Source of the DNA: Cyanobacteria bacterium FACHB-DQ100
Lineage (GTDB): Bacteria > Cyanobacteriota > Cyanobacteriia > Leptolyngbyales > Leptolyngbyaceae
Length of the DNA: 64,000 nucleotides
Assembly: GCA_014695195.1 (NCBI GenBank)
Contig: JACJNW010000006.1
Span: 87,691 to 151,690, forward strand
Direction: 5' to 3'
Made by a program: the position numbers and the translations under genes. Shown in pieces: positions 44,744-53,838 of the stretch (position 1 is the stretch's first letter; the number at the start of each line of letters is the position of its first letter). The notes under the pieces were generated by a model, which did no database searches, was not told the DNA's origin, and saw only the letters and a list, made by a program, of their open reading frames with translations.

Positions 44744-46339
44744 TTACGCTGTGTGAGCTTGTTGCATCAATTCTGCTTGCCATTCAAGATATTTAGCCTT
44801 GGCACCCTCAAAGTCAGGATCGAGGGCTAAGGTTTGCTGGATGAAGTCAATCGCTAGCTCAAGCTGGTGCAGGCGATAATGACACATTGCCATGTTGAAG
44901 AGAGTGCTAGGATCTTCACCATAGAGTTGTCGAGATTGTTGCCAATACTCCAGAGCTTCGGGGAAGTAACCCAAGGTGTAAAGCACAGTTCCCAATAGAA
45001 AAGCCAGGTCGAATTCTTCTTGAATTGGGAAATAGTTGAGCCATACTTGTTGTACAGCGGTCAAAATATCAGGATAAAGGACTTTGGGAGCATCCTTCAG
45101 CTTGCCCATCAAGGATGGAAAGGCGCTCCAGAAGATAATGAAGTCCCAGTGACTTAGGCGCAGATAGGCCAGCAGTTGAGACAGGCTTAGGGCATCGTAG
45201 TGAGAGTCGAGACCTTGATTAAAAGCCAAGAAATCATCGGGACCGCCCGTCAAGATGTGCTCATTGTAAGCTTCCTGGGTTTGAGCTAAGGATTGTTCTA
45301 AGTCGCTGAAGAGGAATGCGTTAATGGTGAAGCTGGGGCGGTAATGGGGAGTAGTGAGCCAGGTGCCGCCGAGGTGTTGAGTGTATTGCCCGATCGCATG
45401 GAAGTTGACCATCATCGAAAATGATTGACCATGAGGATTAAGACGGGGGTGGAGTCCATCCCGCAAGTCCTCAAATCGGTTATAACCCTGATCAGCAGAT
45501 AGGAGCAGCAAACGTCCCTGCGCTAATTGATGGAGTTGGCGTAAGCACTTGAGAGCAGTAGAGGGAAACAGCAGAGTTGTATCGGTGAGAGTAGTCTGGT
45601 AGTTGGCTAGAATAGCATTGAAGTGAGGGTCGTTGTAATAGTTAGAGGTAGTCTCCTGGTCAATGAACGTGATGTCTAAGGAGTCGATGAGGTCAGGAGT
45701 TTCGAGGTCGGGGGTAGGGTGGCTGGTCGTCAGGGTGACAAGGCTTTCGTGAAGCTTACCGCCTTCAATCACAAAAACATCTTGGGGAATGCAGTCGAAG
45801 AAGTAGTTGGCGATCGCAATCAGAGGATTTTTCAAAGAAGTGGCGGAGATGCGCTGTCCAGAGTGAGCCAGGTAGAGACTATCGATCGCAGTTGCGTCTA
45901 CTACAGAAAAGTCTAGAATACCTGCTTCGAGGAAGGGTTTTAGGTGGCCATGGTGCTGCCAGTAGTCAAGATTACTTTGGGTAAAGTCGCTCATAACATA
46001 CACCACTGGAGGCAGAGAAGCTCCTAGAAGCGGCAGATGGCGTTGCAGGTAGCGCAGGCAGTAGAAGGCGAAACGACCACATCCTGCACCCAGTTCTAGA
46101 ATATAGAGGGGATGGCTGGGGTCAAGTGTATGGTTCTGGAGATGATCACGTAGGTAGGCTAAGATAACTTTGGCGTAAGCGTAGGCTATAGTCGGGTTGC
46201 TAGTGGCATAGTGAGGAAGGACGCCGCTGTTCCAAGCTTGGATGCCCTGCTGATTATAAAAGTTGCGCTGGAGTTGCCATAGAAGGGATTGGGAAAAACG
46301 CTGTTGTTTTTCGAGAAGAGTGGGAGAAGAAGTTTGCAT
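44744..46339 (-). CDS. SAM-dependent methyltransferase fused to TPR domain
   Basis: The 531-residue protein has an N-terminal class I methyltransferase with motif I YILELGAGCGRF at residues 79-90. An acidic strand (VVYVMSDFTQSNLDYW) and NYFFDCIPQDVFVIEGGKL follow, and these recall MidA/PF02636-type enzymes. The C-terminus (~430-531) has TPR-like helices (FPEALEYWQQSRQLYGEDPS; LELAIDFIQQTLALDPDF). It lies downstream of the double-glycine peptide gene on the same strand, 267 bases apart, with a hairpin between. It may modify the peptide, the transporter or an unrelated target; this is inference from location. No membrane segment. Confidence 0.72.
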   Translation of the reverse strand: MQTSSPTLLEKQQRFSQSLLWQLQRNFYNQQGIQAWNSGVLPHYATSNPTIAYAYAKVILAYLRDHLQNHTLDPSHPLYILELGAGCGRFAFYCLRYLQRHLPLLGASLPPVVYVMSDFTQSNLDYWQHHGHLKPFLEAGILDFSVVDATAIDSLYLAHSGQRISATSLKNPLIAIANYFFDCIPQDVFVIEGGKLHESLVTLTTSHPTPDLETPDLIDSLDITFIDQETTSNYYNDPHFNAILANYQTTLTDTTLLFPSTALKCLRQLHQLAQGRLLLLSADQGYNRFEDLRDGLHPRLNPHGQSFSMMVNFHAIGQYTQHLGGTWLTTPHYRPSFTINAFLFSDLEQSLAQTQEAYNEHILTGGPDDFLAFNQGLDSHYDALSLSQLLAYLRLSHWDFIIFWSAFPSLMGKLKDAPKVLYPDILTAVQQVWLNYFPIQEEFDLAFLLGTVLYTLGYFPEALEYWQQSRQLYGEDPSTLFNMAMCHYRLHQLELAIDFIQQTLALDPDFEGAKAKYLEWQAELMQQAHTA

Positions 46340-46555
46340 AAGAATCAGTAGGGCGAATTTTTTAGGAGGGGGAGGTCAGGCTAATTCTCATTCAACGAGC
46401 AGCCATGATCTCCTAGCCAACTTCACGATGCGGTACCTCTGCTCTAAGCGATGAAGTACTACTAAGCAATGTCAACGCTTTAGACTTGTTGTGGAATGAG
46501 CTCAAAAAAGCTTGAAAGCTGATTGGAACAAGCATTCCAGGTGATTCTGCTGCTC

Positions 46556-46594
46556 AATCACTGAAATCTAAGCAACTTAGGGATTTCAGTGATT
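46556..46594 (-). other. Strong hairpin between peptide gene and methyltransferase gene
   Basis: AATCACTGAAATC (46556-46568) pairs with GATTTCAGTGATT (46582-46594). Inside, TAAG pairs with CTTA around a CAA loop. It begins 12 bases after the peptide stop, with no T-run on the minus strand, so an attenuator or mRNA-stabilising element is more likely than a simple terminator. Placement after the first gene is typical of peptide operons in which the precursor is over-expressed. Confidence 0.7.
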
Positions 46595-46606
46595 TCTAGC
46601 GTTATC

Positions 46607-46846
46607 TCACATCACGTCCGTAAATTTAATCTTTAAAAAAGATACAGAAGATGTAGACAGTGAATCTGGTTTAAGACGCAGATCACCGTACCAAATCTCT
46701 TCCTTTTTTCCATCTTTTGTTGAACTATCTCCACCTGCACCTCCCTGCAAAGTAGCTGCTGCATCATCGGACACCTCAGACACATAGCCTTTGATGCTTT
46801 CCACTAGGGAGATAGAACGATTGATATTGTCTGTTGCATGACTCAT
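46607..46846 (-). CDS. Putative double-glycine leader peptide (secreted peptide precursor)
   Basis: The 79-residue protein has a leader-like first half ending SDDAAATLQGG, with hydrophobic residues at -4 (Leu), -7 (Ala) and -12 (Val) relative to the expected cut after GG. These are the positions recognised by C39 peptidases. The predicted 43-residue core starts AGGDSSTKDGKKEE and ends FLKIKFTDVM, with no Cys, so disulfide or lanthionine chemistry is unlikely. An AAGAGG ribosome-binding site precedes the ATG. Divergently adjacent are a C39-peptidase ABC transporter and an HlyD adaptor, the expected processing machinery. The core resembles nothing I know; activity is unknown. Confidence 0.68.
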   Translation of the reverse strand: MSHATDNINRSISLVESIKGYVSEVSDDAAATLQGGAGGDSSTKDGKKEEIWYGDLRLKPDSLSTSSVSFLKIKFTDVM

Positions 46847-47268
46847 GATGAAACCTCTTAGTTAATCAGAAACAATGGAATTACTCTAATCAACAACCGG
46901 GGAGAACTAGGGGAGGCCTTCAACTTCTAATTACTGTTTCTGCACTACTGCATAGCTCGATTAAATTACGTTGCTGTTTAAGGGGCATCGCTGCCAACTA
47001 TTCCACCGAGTTTTTTCTAACTCCGCTGTACCAATCACCTATTAAGGATCTCGCCTACGATCGTTTAGCGCAGTCAGGCACTTTTGAATATAGAATGTCT
47101 CTATTCTTGTTGAGCTCACAAAGGTGTTACTCAAATGGGATTTTCTAGGTAATGTAATGTATTCCTCAAAAGATGGGAATTTTCAGATTTTGTACCTGTC
47201 GTGAAGCTGCGCTTCACAAAACCCTCCGTTACTCACAGTTCGCTTAACGAATCCTGTCATTTATCAAG
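46847..47268. other. 422-bp divergent promoter region
   Basis: The region separates the peptide gene (minus) from the transporter genes (plus) and should carry both promoters. No gene, tRNA or long palindrome is recognised. Confidence 0.4.
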
Positions 47269-49413
47269 TTGAAATACCCTGTTGTCCTTCAATATAGTGA
47301 AGAAGATTGCGGTGCGGCTTGTCTCGCCACCGTTGCTCAATACTATGGTCGAATCCTTGCTCTAAGCCGCACTAGAGAAGCAGTTGGAACGGGACCGCGG
47401 GGCACGACCTTATTGGGATTGCGACGAGGGGCAGAAGCATTGCAATTCCATGCTCATCAGGTACAAGCCTCACCGGAATTAGTTGATCGACTGAATCAAG
47501 CTCCTCTGCCCGCCATCATTCATTGGAAAGGCAATCATTGGGTTGTCCTCTATGGAGAGCGACGCAAGAAGTACGTGATTGCTGACCCTGCTATCGGGCT
47601 GCGTTATCTAACCCGTCAACAATTGCTTCAGGGGTGGCACAATGGCATCATGCTACTGCTGCGACCTAATGAAGAACGCTTTTACGCTCAACCAGGAGAC
47701 AAAGTTAAAGGCTTCGGGCGATTCCTGAAACGAGCCTTCCCCTATCGTTGGATTTTGCTAGAGGCGATCGCAATTAACATTGTCATTGGTCTGTTAGCCC
47801 TGGTCATCCCTGTGACGATGCAGCTGCTTACCGATGATGTGCTGGTGCGAGGGGATGTGCAACTTTTAACAACGGTCGCGATCGCAGTAATCGCGATGAA
47901 TTTGTTTCGCAGTGCAATCGGCTTTGTACAGTCAATTCTGATTGGTCAATTTACTGAACGGTTGCAATTTGGACTGCTTCTTGATTACGGTTACCAGCTG
48001 TTGCGACTACCCCTGTCCTACTTCGATGCCCGTCGCAGTGGAGAAGTCGTTAGCCGCATCGGCGATGTGAGACGGGTGAATGCACTGGTGTCACAACTGC
48101 TGCTGGAGGTGCCGAGCCAGTTCTTTGTGGCAATCGTTTCTTTAGGGGTAATGTTACTCTACAGTTGGCAACTGACTCTCGCATCGTTGGTGGCGTTTAT
48201 GCTGGTCATTGGGATCAACCTGCTTTTTCTGCCAGCCCTACGCCAAAAAACGCGTCAGCAGATTATTGAGGGAGCCGAAAATCAGGGCTTCTTAGTAGAG
48301 ACCTTTCGGGGGGCGATGGTGCTGAAGACAACACAGGCGACCCCTCAAGCCTGGAATGAATATCAACGCAACTTTGGTCGTCTGGCAAATCTCAACTGGA
48401 GCACCCTGAAGTTAGGACTTTACAGCAGTACCGCAACGGGGGTTCTCTCCAATCTCGCTACTATAGGGGTACTATGCTTTGGCAGTTTTTTTGTGATTAA
48501 CAAGCAACTGAGCATTGGACAACTGATTGCCTTCAATGGCATGAGCGAAAACTTCCTCGGCTTTCTGGCGTTGCTGGTGGGAGTGGTAGATGAATTGATT
48601 ACAGCTCAAGTTGTCATCCAACGCCTCTCAGAGGTGCTAGATGCCACACCAGAAGACGATAATCTGAATAAAAAGCCTTGGGTAGCCATTCCGGGTACAG
48701 CAGACATCCTCTGCAAAGATCTCAACTTTCACCATTCGGGTCGAGTGGATTTGCTGAAAAACTTTAACTTAAAGATTCGAGGGGGGAAGGTTATTGCTTT
48801 GATTGGCGAGTCAGGCTGCGGCAAAAGTACCCTAGCAAAATTGCTAGCAGGACTGTACCTGCCTCAATCCGGCAATATTCGTTTGGGTTCCTATAATCAG
48901 CAAGATTTGTCGCTAGAATGCCTGCGGCAGCAGGTTGTATTGGTACCGCAAGAGCCTCACTTTTGGAGTCGATCGATTTTGGAAAACTTTTGTTTTTCTT
49001 TTCCTGACGCATCCTTTGAGCAAATTGTCGCTGCTTGTCAAATGGTAATGGCAGATGAGTTTATTAGCGAACTGCCCGATAAATATCAAACGGTGTTAGG
49101 TGAGTTCGGTGCAAATCTCTCCGGTGGGCAACGGCAACGGTTAGCGATTGCTCGGGCAATGGTTAACAATCCACCTGTGCTAATTCTGGATGAATCCACT
49201 GCTGCCCTTGACCCGTTGCTAGAAAATCGTGTACTAGACAAGCTACTGTTTCATCGTCAGGACAAAACCACTATTATCATCAGCCATCGTCCCCGTGCAA
49301 TTTTACGAGCCGATTGGGTGGTCTTTCTAGAGCAGGGTGAGTTAAAAGTGCAGGGTACCCCAGACGATCTACTTCAAATTCCAGGCAATCATTTGAACTT
49401 CCTCAGACCTTAA
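47269..49413 (+). CDS. C39 peptidase-containing ABC transporter (peptide processing and export)
   Basis: The 714-residue protein has three parts. An N-terminal C39 peptidase (~1-135) has the catalytic triad Cys14 (SEEDCGAACLA), His90 (GNHWVVLYG) and Asp106 (IADPA). Six membrane helices follow (~160-440). The ATPase has Walker A GESGCGKST, signature LSGGQRQRLAIARAM, Walker B VLILDESTAALD and H-loop ISHRP. Such PCAT proteins cut leader peptides after double glycine and export the core across the plasma membrane. The start is a TTG (47269), giving MKYPVVLQYSEEDCG, the normal family N-terminus. It is divergent from the precursor gene and 67 bases before the HlyD gene. Confidence 0.95.
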   Translation: MKYPVVLQYSEEDCGAACLATVAQYYGRILALSRTREAVGTGPRGTTLLGLRRGAEALQFHAHQVQASPELVDRLNQAPLPAIIHWKGNHWVVLYGERRKKYVIADPAIGLRYLTRQQLLQGWHNGIMLLLRPNEERFYAQPGDKVKGFGRFLKRAFPYRWILLEAIAINIVIGLLALVIPVTMQLLTDDVLVRGDVQLLTTVAIAVIAMNLFRSAIGFVQSILIGQFTERLQFGLLLDYGYQLLRLPLSYFDARRSGEVVSRIGDVRRVNALVSQLLLEVPSQFFVAIVSLGVMLLYSWQLTLASLVAFMLVIGINLLFLPALRQKTRQQIIEGAENQGFLVETFRGAMVLKTTQATPQAWNEYQRNFGRLANLNWSTLKLGLYSSTATGVLSNLATIGVLCFGSFFVINKQLSIGQLIAFNGMSENFLGFLALLVGVVDELITAQVVIQRLSEVLDATPEDDNLNKKPWVAIPGTADILCKDLNFHHSGRVDLLKNFNLKIRGGKVIALIGESGCGKSTLAKLLAGLYLPQSGNIRLGSYNQQDLSLECLRQQVVLVPQEPHFWSRSILENFCFSFPDASFEQIVAACQMVMADEFISELPDKYQTVLGEFGANLSGGQRQRLAIARAMVNNPPVLILDESTAALDPLLENRVLDKLLFHRQDKTTIIISHRPRAILRADWVVFLEQGELKVQGTPDDLLQIPGNHLNFLRP

Positions 49414-49480
49414 TTAAGTATGAGATTTCAGCGGAGGAAATTGCACGGCTTGCCCCTCAGAAATAATTTAGTCATTAACC

Positions 49481-50848
49481 GTGTCTCTCCCTATGACCGA
49501 GATTAAACGACCTCTCCAATCAGAAGAAAAACCTATTTCATCCCTCTATGCTGCTCAGCCTAATGAATTTCTGCCACCCATTGGTCAGTGGACGACAGTA
49601 GGGGGATTGGTGCTGCTCGTTGGGTTTGCGGGAGCTATTCTGTTATCTGCTGTTCTGCCTTACAGGATGGTAGTGCAAGCCGCCCAAGCTAAGGTCCGTC
49701 CAGCGGGTGAACTGCGGTTGGTTCAAGCAGCAGGAGAGGGCAAAGTTGATCGTATTGAAGTCCGCAGTAATCAGACCGTCCAAGCAGGGCAAACAATTGC
49801 CTATATTGACGATACCCAAATTCAAATTAAGAAACGGCAACTTCAAGACAGTATTGCCCAGATGGAGCAGCAATTGCGGCAGAATCAGGCGCAACTCCAA
49901 GCTATCAGTCAACAAATCGTAGCTGCAACCGAGCAGTCAAACCGTACCGTTGCAGGGGCTGAAGCGGATCTTAACTTGAATCAGCGCATCTATCAGGATC
50001 GTCAAATCACAGCGGTTGCTGAATTGCAGGAAGCAGAAGCAGCACTGGCTTTAACACAGGAAGAGCTGAATCGATATCGCGGATTAGCGCAAATTGGAGC
50101 GATAGCTGAGTTGCAAATCCGAGAGAAGGAAACAGCTATGAAAATTGCCAACGCTCGACTAGAACGTGTAAAAACAGCGTTGAATCCCAGCAATGCAGCG
50201 GTGAAAAAAGCCAGAGAACGGATTGGGCAAGAAGAGGCACAGGGAACTGCTGCGATCGCTCGCTTAATGCAGGAGCAAGCTCAACTAGGACAGCAACGCA
50301 AAGAGGTTGAAACTAAACTAAGCTACGATCGACAAGAACTACAACAAATAGAAACCCAAATTCAATCGACTATTATCCGTGCGCCGATTTCCGGCATTAT
50401 TCAGGGTCTAACACTCCGCAATCCCGATCAGATTGTTCGAGTTGGCGATACCATTGCCCAGATCGCTCCCAAGCATGATGAGTTAGTCGTGAAAGCGTTA
50501 GTCTTTCCTCAGGATATTGGTAAGGTTGCAATCGGGCAGTCAGTAGAGATGCGTGTTTCAGCCTGTCCCTATCCTGATTATGGTATCCTGAGAGGAATTG
50601 TCCAATCGATTTCACCAGATGTGGGATACCTAGAGAAGCAATCTAGCTCTGGCTCAGTCGATGCCGAATCGTCATCTCAACAGAGACTTTATGAGGTGAC
50701 GATTCAACCGATCCAACTGATGCTAACTAACGGTAAGCGAGAATGCGTGATTCAATCAGGTATGGAAGGACAGGTTAGTATTATTTCGCAACAGGAAACA
50801 GTACTGCAATTCATCCTTAGAAAATCGCGACTTATAAGTAATATTTAG
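49481..50848 (+). CDS. HlyD-type membrane fusion protein
   Basis: The 455-residue protein has one N-terminal membrane helix (~38-62: VGGLVLLVGFAGAILLSAVL). A lipoyl/barrel-sandwich half (GKVDRIEVRSNQTVQAGQ), a long coiled-coil hairpin (~120-280, QLQAISQQIVAATEQSN onwards) and the second lipoyl half (IIRAPISGIIQGLTLRNPDQ, IAQIAPKHDELVVKALV) follow. These are the marks of the adaptor that links an inner-membrane ABC transporter to an outer-membrane channel. Adjacent to the peptide-processing transporter, it should complete its export route. No TolC gene is nearby, so a genomic TolC would be shared. Starts are GTG 49481 or ATG 49493. Confidence 0.93.
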   Translation: MSLPMTEIKRPLQSEEKPISSLYAAQPNEFLPPIGQWTTVGGLVLLVGFAGAILLSAVLPYRMVVQAAQAKVRPAGELRLVQAAGEGKVDRIEVRSNQTVQAGQTIAYIDDTQIQIKKRQLQDSIAQMEQQLRQNQAQLQAISQQIVAATEQSNRTVAGAEADLNLNQRIYQDRQITAVAELQEAEAALALTQEELNRYRGLAQIGAIAELQIREKETAMKIANARLERVKTALNPSNAAVKKARERIGQEEAQGTAAIARLMQEQAQLGQQRKEVETKLSYDRQELQQIETQIQSTIIRAPISGIIQGLTLRNPDQIVRVGDTIAQIAPKHDELVVKALVFPQDIGKVAIGQSVEMRVSACPYPDYGILRGIVQSISPDVGYLEKQSSSGSVDAESSSQQRLYEVTIQPIQLMLTNGKRECVIQSGMEGQVSIISQQETVLQFILRKSRLISNI

Positions 50849-51186
50849 GGATTTAAATTATTCTTTAGTCATAGGTTCCTTAAAAAGCTTCAAGGTTTGG
50901 GTGATCGATAGAAGCGTTACTGTAGTTGTTCTTGACGCATCAGTCGATCTTTTTCTTTATGTAGTTAAACAAAATACAGCAACTTGAGAGTCAAACAGGG
51001 AAGGTCAACTTACAAACGAGCAGAATTAGTAAGACTAGAATTTGGGAAGAGAATAATAGCAAGTTGAGAAATGCTGCGAAGACTAATGCTGCGAAGATTA
51101 AGGAAAGAACAGTAAGAGAGTAAGAATTGCGCCACTTTTTGACTCAACTGAGTAAATTAGCGAAGTAGCAGTTGAAGAATAGCGCC
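50849..51186. other. 338-bp intergenic region with short direct repeats
   Basis: No gene is recognised. A direct repeat AATGCTGCGAAGA occurs twice within 20 bases at ~51071-51105. The region leads into an IS4-type transposase remnant, so it probably includes degraded IS ends. Confidence 0.4.
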
Positions 51187-51372
51187 ATGAGTTGGGCACA
51201 TGAAGAATTAGAGTCAGTGAATTTAGGCAATCAGCGCTTGAATCGAGGGTTGGTGGGGATCGTGGAAGATTTAGCGGCGCGTCAAGAATCAAATGTGCCG
51301 CAAGCGAGTCGCTCCCCAACGGTGTTTCAGAAAGTTTGCTCAGATAACTGTCCAACCGCTCTAGCTTCTTAG
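51187..51372 (+). pseudogene. IS4-family transposase N-terminal fragment
   Basis: Translation gives MSWAHEELESVNLGNQRLNR then GLVGIVEDLAARQESNVPQA. This matches the DNA-binding N-terminus of Tn5/IS4-type transposases (W-A-x-x-E-x-x-x-x-N-L-G-x-x-R-L-x-x-R-L). The frame ends after about 61 codons, whereas the full protein is about 400-470 residues, and the catalytic domain is absent, so it is a remnant. Confidence 0.72.
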
Positions 51373-51390
51373 TTCTAACAGCGTTAATAT

Positions 51391-51577
51391 CTAGAATTCT
51401 CCCTGAATCCGCCCTAATTCTCGCGATACATCATTGTGCGCGTGGCTTTCGGTATAGAAAATGCCGAATCGTTTAGCAACGATCTCTCGGCAGGCCTTAC
51501 CCGATTTTCTGAGGCTCTTTGCAGGGTAACCGCTCTGTCAGCTTACAAACTTGTTTAGAAGCTTTACCGCCTGTCAT
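51391..51577 (-). pseudogene. Small frameshifted ORF of unknown family
   Basis: A minus-strand ATG at 51577 follows an AGAGGA ribosome-binding site. The frame reads MTGGKASKQVCKLTERLPCK then EPQKIG and stops. Shifting one base at ~51499 continues as KACREIVAKRFGIFYTESHA then HNDVSRELGRIQGEF to a stop at 51391. The 187-base span is one more than a multiple of three, so a single-base insertion explains it. I do not recognise the product. Confidence 0.4.
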
Positions 51578-51828
51578 GTTCAATCCTCTGTAAGTCCTAC
51601 TTTTTCCTTGATTCTAGAGGGCTTTTTAGGTGCAGTCGCGTTCCGTTAGTACAAAAGCACAATAGAATCCATGTGTGAGACATCGATATTAAAGACTTAC
51701 ACATCAACATTTCACACACCTAGGAAAACAAGCCTGATTGCAAAAACCAAGCCGCGATGCTCCTATTATGTTGTGTTTCGATTTTAGAATTTTTTGGGGA
51801 TTCCTGAAACTCAGAATCCCGAAATCTA
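51578..51828. other. Intergenic region before tRNA-Val
   Basis: About 250 bases without a recognisable gene. It lies downstream of the minus-strand tRNA-Val; no clear terminator hairpin is seen. Confidence 0.35.
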
Positions 51829-51900
51829 TGGGCGATACTGGATTCGAACCAGTGACTTCATCCCTGTCAAGGATGCACTCTACCACTGAGTTAATCGCCC
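51829..51900 (-). tRNA. tRNA-Val (GAC)
   Basis: The 72-base minus-strand cloverleaf has acceptor GGGCGAT/ATCGCCC. The anticodon stem CATCC/GGATG encloses TTGACAG (anticodon GAC), and the T arm is ACTGG-TTCGAAT-CCAGT. CCA is not encoded. The acceptor matches that of the UAC isoacceptor at 41707, supporting valine identity over aspartate. Confidence 0.93.
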
Positions 51901-51986
51901 GTGATTAAATACAATATCAAACTGCTGAGATATTGTCTAGTCTTTAAATCTGAGAACTCCAATCGATTTGAAGTTCTCAGCGAAAA

Positions 51987-52394
51987 TTAGACCGAATCGG
52001 GCTTCCGAACTCGTTCTTCGATATCTTCCAGCGTCTTGAGAACAAGGCGTTTTGCTTGCAGTCTCCAGCCGATTTTCTGAACTTGAAATGCGATTGCACC
52101 TCCCGCGATCGTGGCAATAAAATCGAGCGGTTGTGACATCGAAATTCCGAGCAGCAAGCCCAATCCCGCAATTCCCCAAAACGGAAGGGCAACGGTCTGA
52201 CGCTGCTCCTCAATCAGTTTGTTGATTGGATCGGTTGGTATGTCCGCTAGAAGTTGCTCTTTAACCTGTTTTTGCTCTGCTGCCGACACGGATAAACCAA
52301 TTTTTTGGCGTAGCTTTTCGATTTTGCGGGCATCGGTGCTGTATTGCGTCAGTTCATCTTCTGCCATCAGGATCAAGCGATCGTACTGTCCCAT
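51987..52394 (-). CDS. Hypothetical cyanobacterial protein with two hydrophobic segments
   Basis: The 135-residue protein has an N-terminal charged helical region (DELTQYSTDARKIEKLRQKI) and then two hydrophobic stretches (ALPFWGIAGLGLLLGIS and FIATIAGGAIAFQV). It ends in a basic helical tail (KTLEDIEERVRKP). It may be a small membrane protein with a cytosolic coiled coil. I do not recognise the family. It is the last of three same-strand genes (clpS, CPBP protease, this one) and follows the protease by 33 bases, so probably one operon. Confidence 0.65.
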   Translation of the reverse strand: MGQYDRLILMAEDELTQYSTDARKIEKLRQKIGLSVSAAEQKQVKEQLLADIPTDPINKLIEEQRQTVALPFWGIAGLGLLLGISMSQPLDFIATIAGGAIAFQVQKIGWRLQAKRLVLKTLEDIEERVRKPDSV

Positions 52395-52427
52395 TCTTTT
52401 TACCTAACTTGCCTCTTTTATTCTTCA

Positions 52428-53252
52428 TCAAAATCTTGCTTTCAACGCTGCCGATCGCACTCCAATCGCGATCGCACCCAATGCCAAAATTCCCATGATT
52501 CCGGCTAACGGATTGCGATCGATCCCCGTTACCCAGGCTGGAACCCGATGCGAGACGGTAATCAACTGTCCCACGTTCACCAGGTAATAGCCCCAAACTA
52601 AACCTGCATGAAACCCGATCGACCATCCTAACCGTCCCTGTGTGGCTCGCTTCCCCCACACCAAGATCAGCCCCAGAATCAGCAGCGCCGGAAATTGAGG
52701 GCGAATTCCATGTACCAGCGCAAAGAGGATGCTGCTCGTGCAAAGCGAGACGCTAGCAGAATATCCTCGATCGAGTTCACTCAACAACCAACCCCGAAAT
52801 AGTAATTCTTCGGCAAACCCGATCGCGATCGCCATCACGCCACCTTCTAGAGCGATTCGCAGGAAGGTACTCGAAGGAGTTTGCCACTGCACCCAACCCA
52901 AGATTCCTGTAAGCACAAATAGGAGAAACAGGCTGCCAAAGCCGATCGCTAATCCCTGCAAAAGATTTCTGAAATTCTGGCGCGGCTGTCTCAATCCGTA
53001 AGTTCTAAACAAAGGCTCACGATAGACAAACCACCCCCAAAATTTGACTAAAACAATAAATTCTAGATACAGAACAACAAGCGTCAAAATTGAAGCGAGA
53101 TTTCGAGCCGCATCGGTTGTGCCATAAAACACGCTGATCGCCCATTCGATCGGAAGTTTCAGCGGTAGCCACAGCACCAACAGCGTCAACAAAAACAGCC
53201 CAATCCGAATCGGAGTTGGGCGGTGAGAAATAACAGCAAAATTAATTTTCAA
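52428..53252 (-). CDS. CPBP (CAAX/Abi) family intramembrane metalloprotease
   Basis: The 274-residue protein has about seven or eight membrane helices. The CPBP motifs are present: EELLFRGWLLSEL (E-E-x3-R), then LCTSSILFALVHGIRP, where F-x-x-x-H carries a metal ligand, and FHAGLVWGYYLVN near the end. Such proteins cleave within membranes or process peptides and bacteriocin-related substrates; the substrate here is unknown. It lies 12 bases after clpS on the minus strand, implying co-transcription with an adaptor of the Clp protease. Confidence 0.85.
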   Translation of the reverse strand: MKINFAVISHRPTPIRIGLFLLTLLVLWLPLKLPIEWAISVFYGTTDAARNLASILTLVVLYLEFIVLVKFWGWFVYREPLFRTYGLRQPRQNFRNLLQGLAIGFGSLFLLFVLTGILGWVQWQTPSSTFLRIALEGGVMAIAIGFAEELLFRGWLLSELDRGYSASVSLCTSSILFALVHGIRPQFPALLILGLILVWGKRATQGRLGWSIGFHAGLVWGYYLVNVGQLITVSHRVPAWVTGIDRNPLAGIMGILALGAIAIGVRSAALKARF

Positions 53253-53264
53253 GCAGCGTTGGGG

Positions 53265-53546
53265 TTATTCGTCAGGCTCGATCGTACTATCCAACCCTTT
53301 CATTTTCAGCGTCTCGCTGTAAAACTCTGCGTGTTCCTGAGCGCAAGTAATCACCAAGCCCACACCACTGTTATGAGTTTCCATCATGATATTGACGGCT
53401 TGCGGCTGAGTCAGGCTTGGAACCGTTTCCATCAACGCCTGTACTACATATTCCATCGTGTTGTAATCGTCGTTATGTAGTAAAACACGGTAGCGCGGCG
53501 CAAGTTTTCGAGTTGTTGAACGCTTTTCAATGGTCTCAACAGACAC
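53265..53546 (-). CDS. clpS: ATP-dependent Clp protease adaptor ClpS
   Basis: The 93-residue protein has the ClpS core (YRVLLHNDDYNTMEYVVQAL, residues ~18-37). The N-degron pocket is formed by N-D-D and T-M-E, and the conserved helix reads QAVNIMMETHNSGVGLVITC. The N-terminal arm that enters ClpC is visible as MSVETIEKRSTTRKLAP. It delivers N-end-rule substrates to ClpC/ClpP. It is the first gene of the minus-strand operon. The length is typical of cyanobacterial ClpS1. Confidence 0.95.
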   Translation of the reverse strand: MSVETIEKRSTTRKLAPRYRVLLHNDDYNTMEYVVQALMETVPSLTQPQAVNIMMETHNSGVGLVITCAQEHAEFYSETLKMKGLDSTIEPDE

Positions 53547-53838
53547 AGTTCTATCCTCTCCGTTAGCGATTAGGGGTCAAGTTAATGGACAGAAGATTCC
53601 CACCCAACTGAGCGTCATAACTGAGCGTCATGATTTCAAGGGCGAACTGAGACAACAGTTCAACACGCCATTCGGGTAGAAAAGTAATGTGCACGATCGT
53701 CTCTAGCTTAGCGATTCTTCACGATGTGCATCGCTTTTATTCTAGCCATATCGCCCCGAATCGATCAATCAGAACTGGAGTAGCGGATTATTGAATCAAA
53801 ATTTTAGAATTGAAGCTAGCTCGATCAGATCTTCTCTT

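Noticed and set aside
51829..51900. tRNA-Asp (GTC) reading of this tRNA
   Set aside because: With the 5-bp anticodon stem CATCC/GGATG the loop is TTGACAG and the anticodon is GAC, giving valine.
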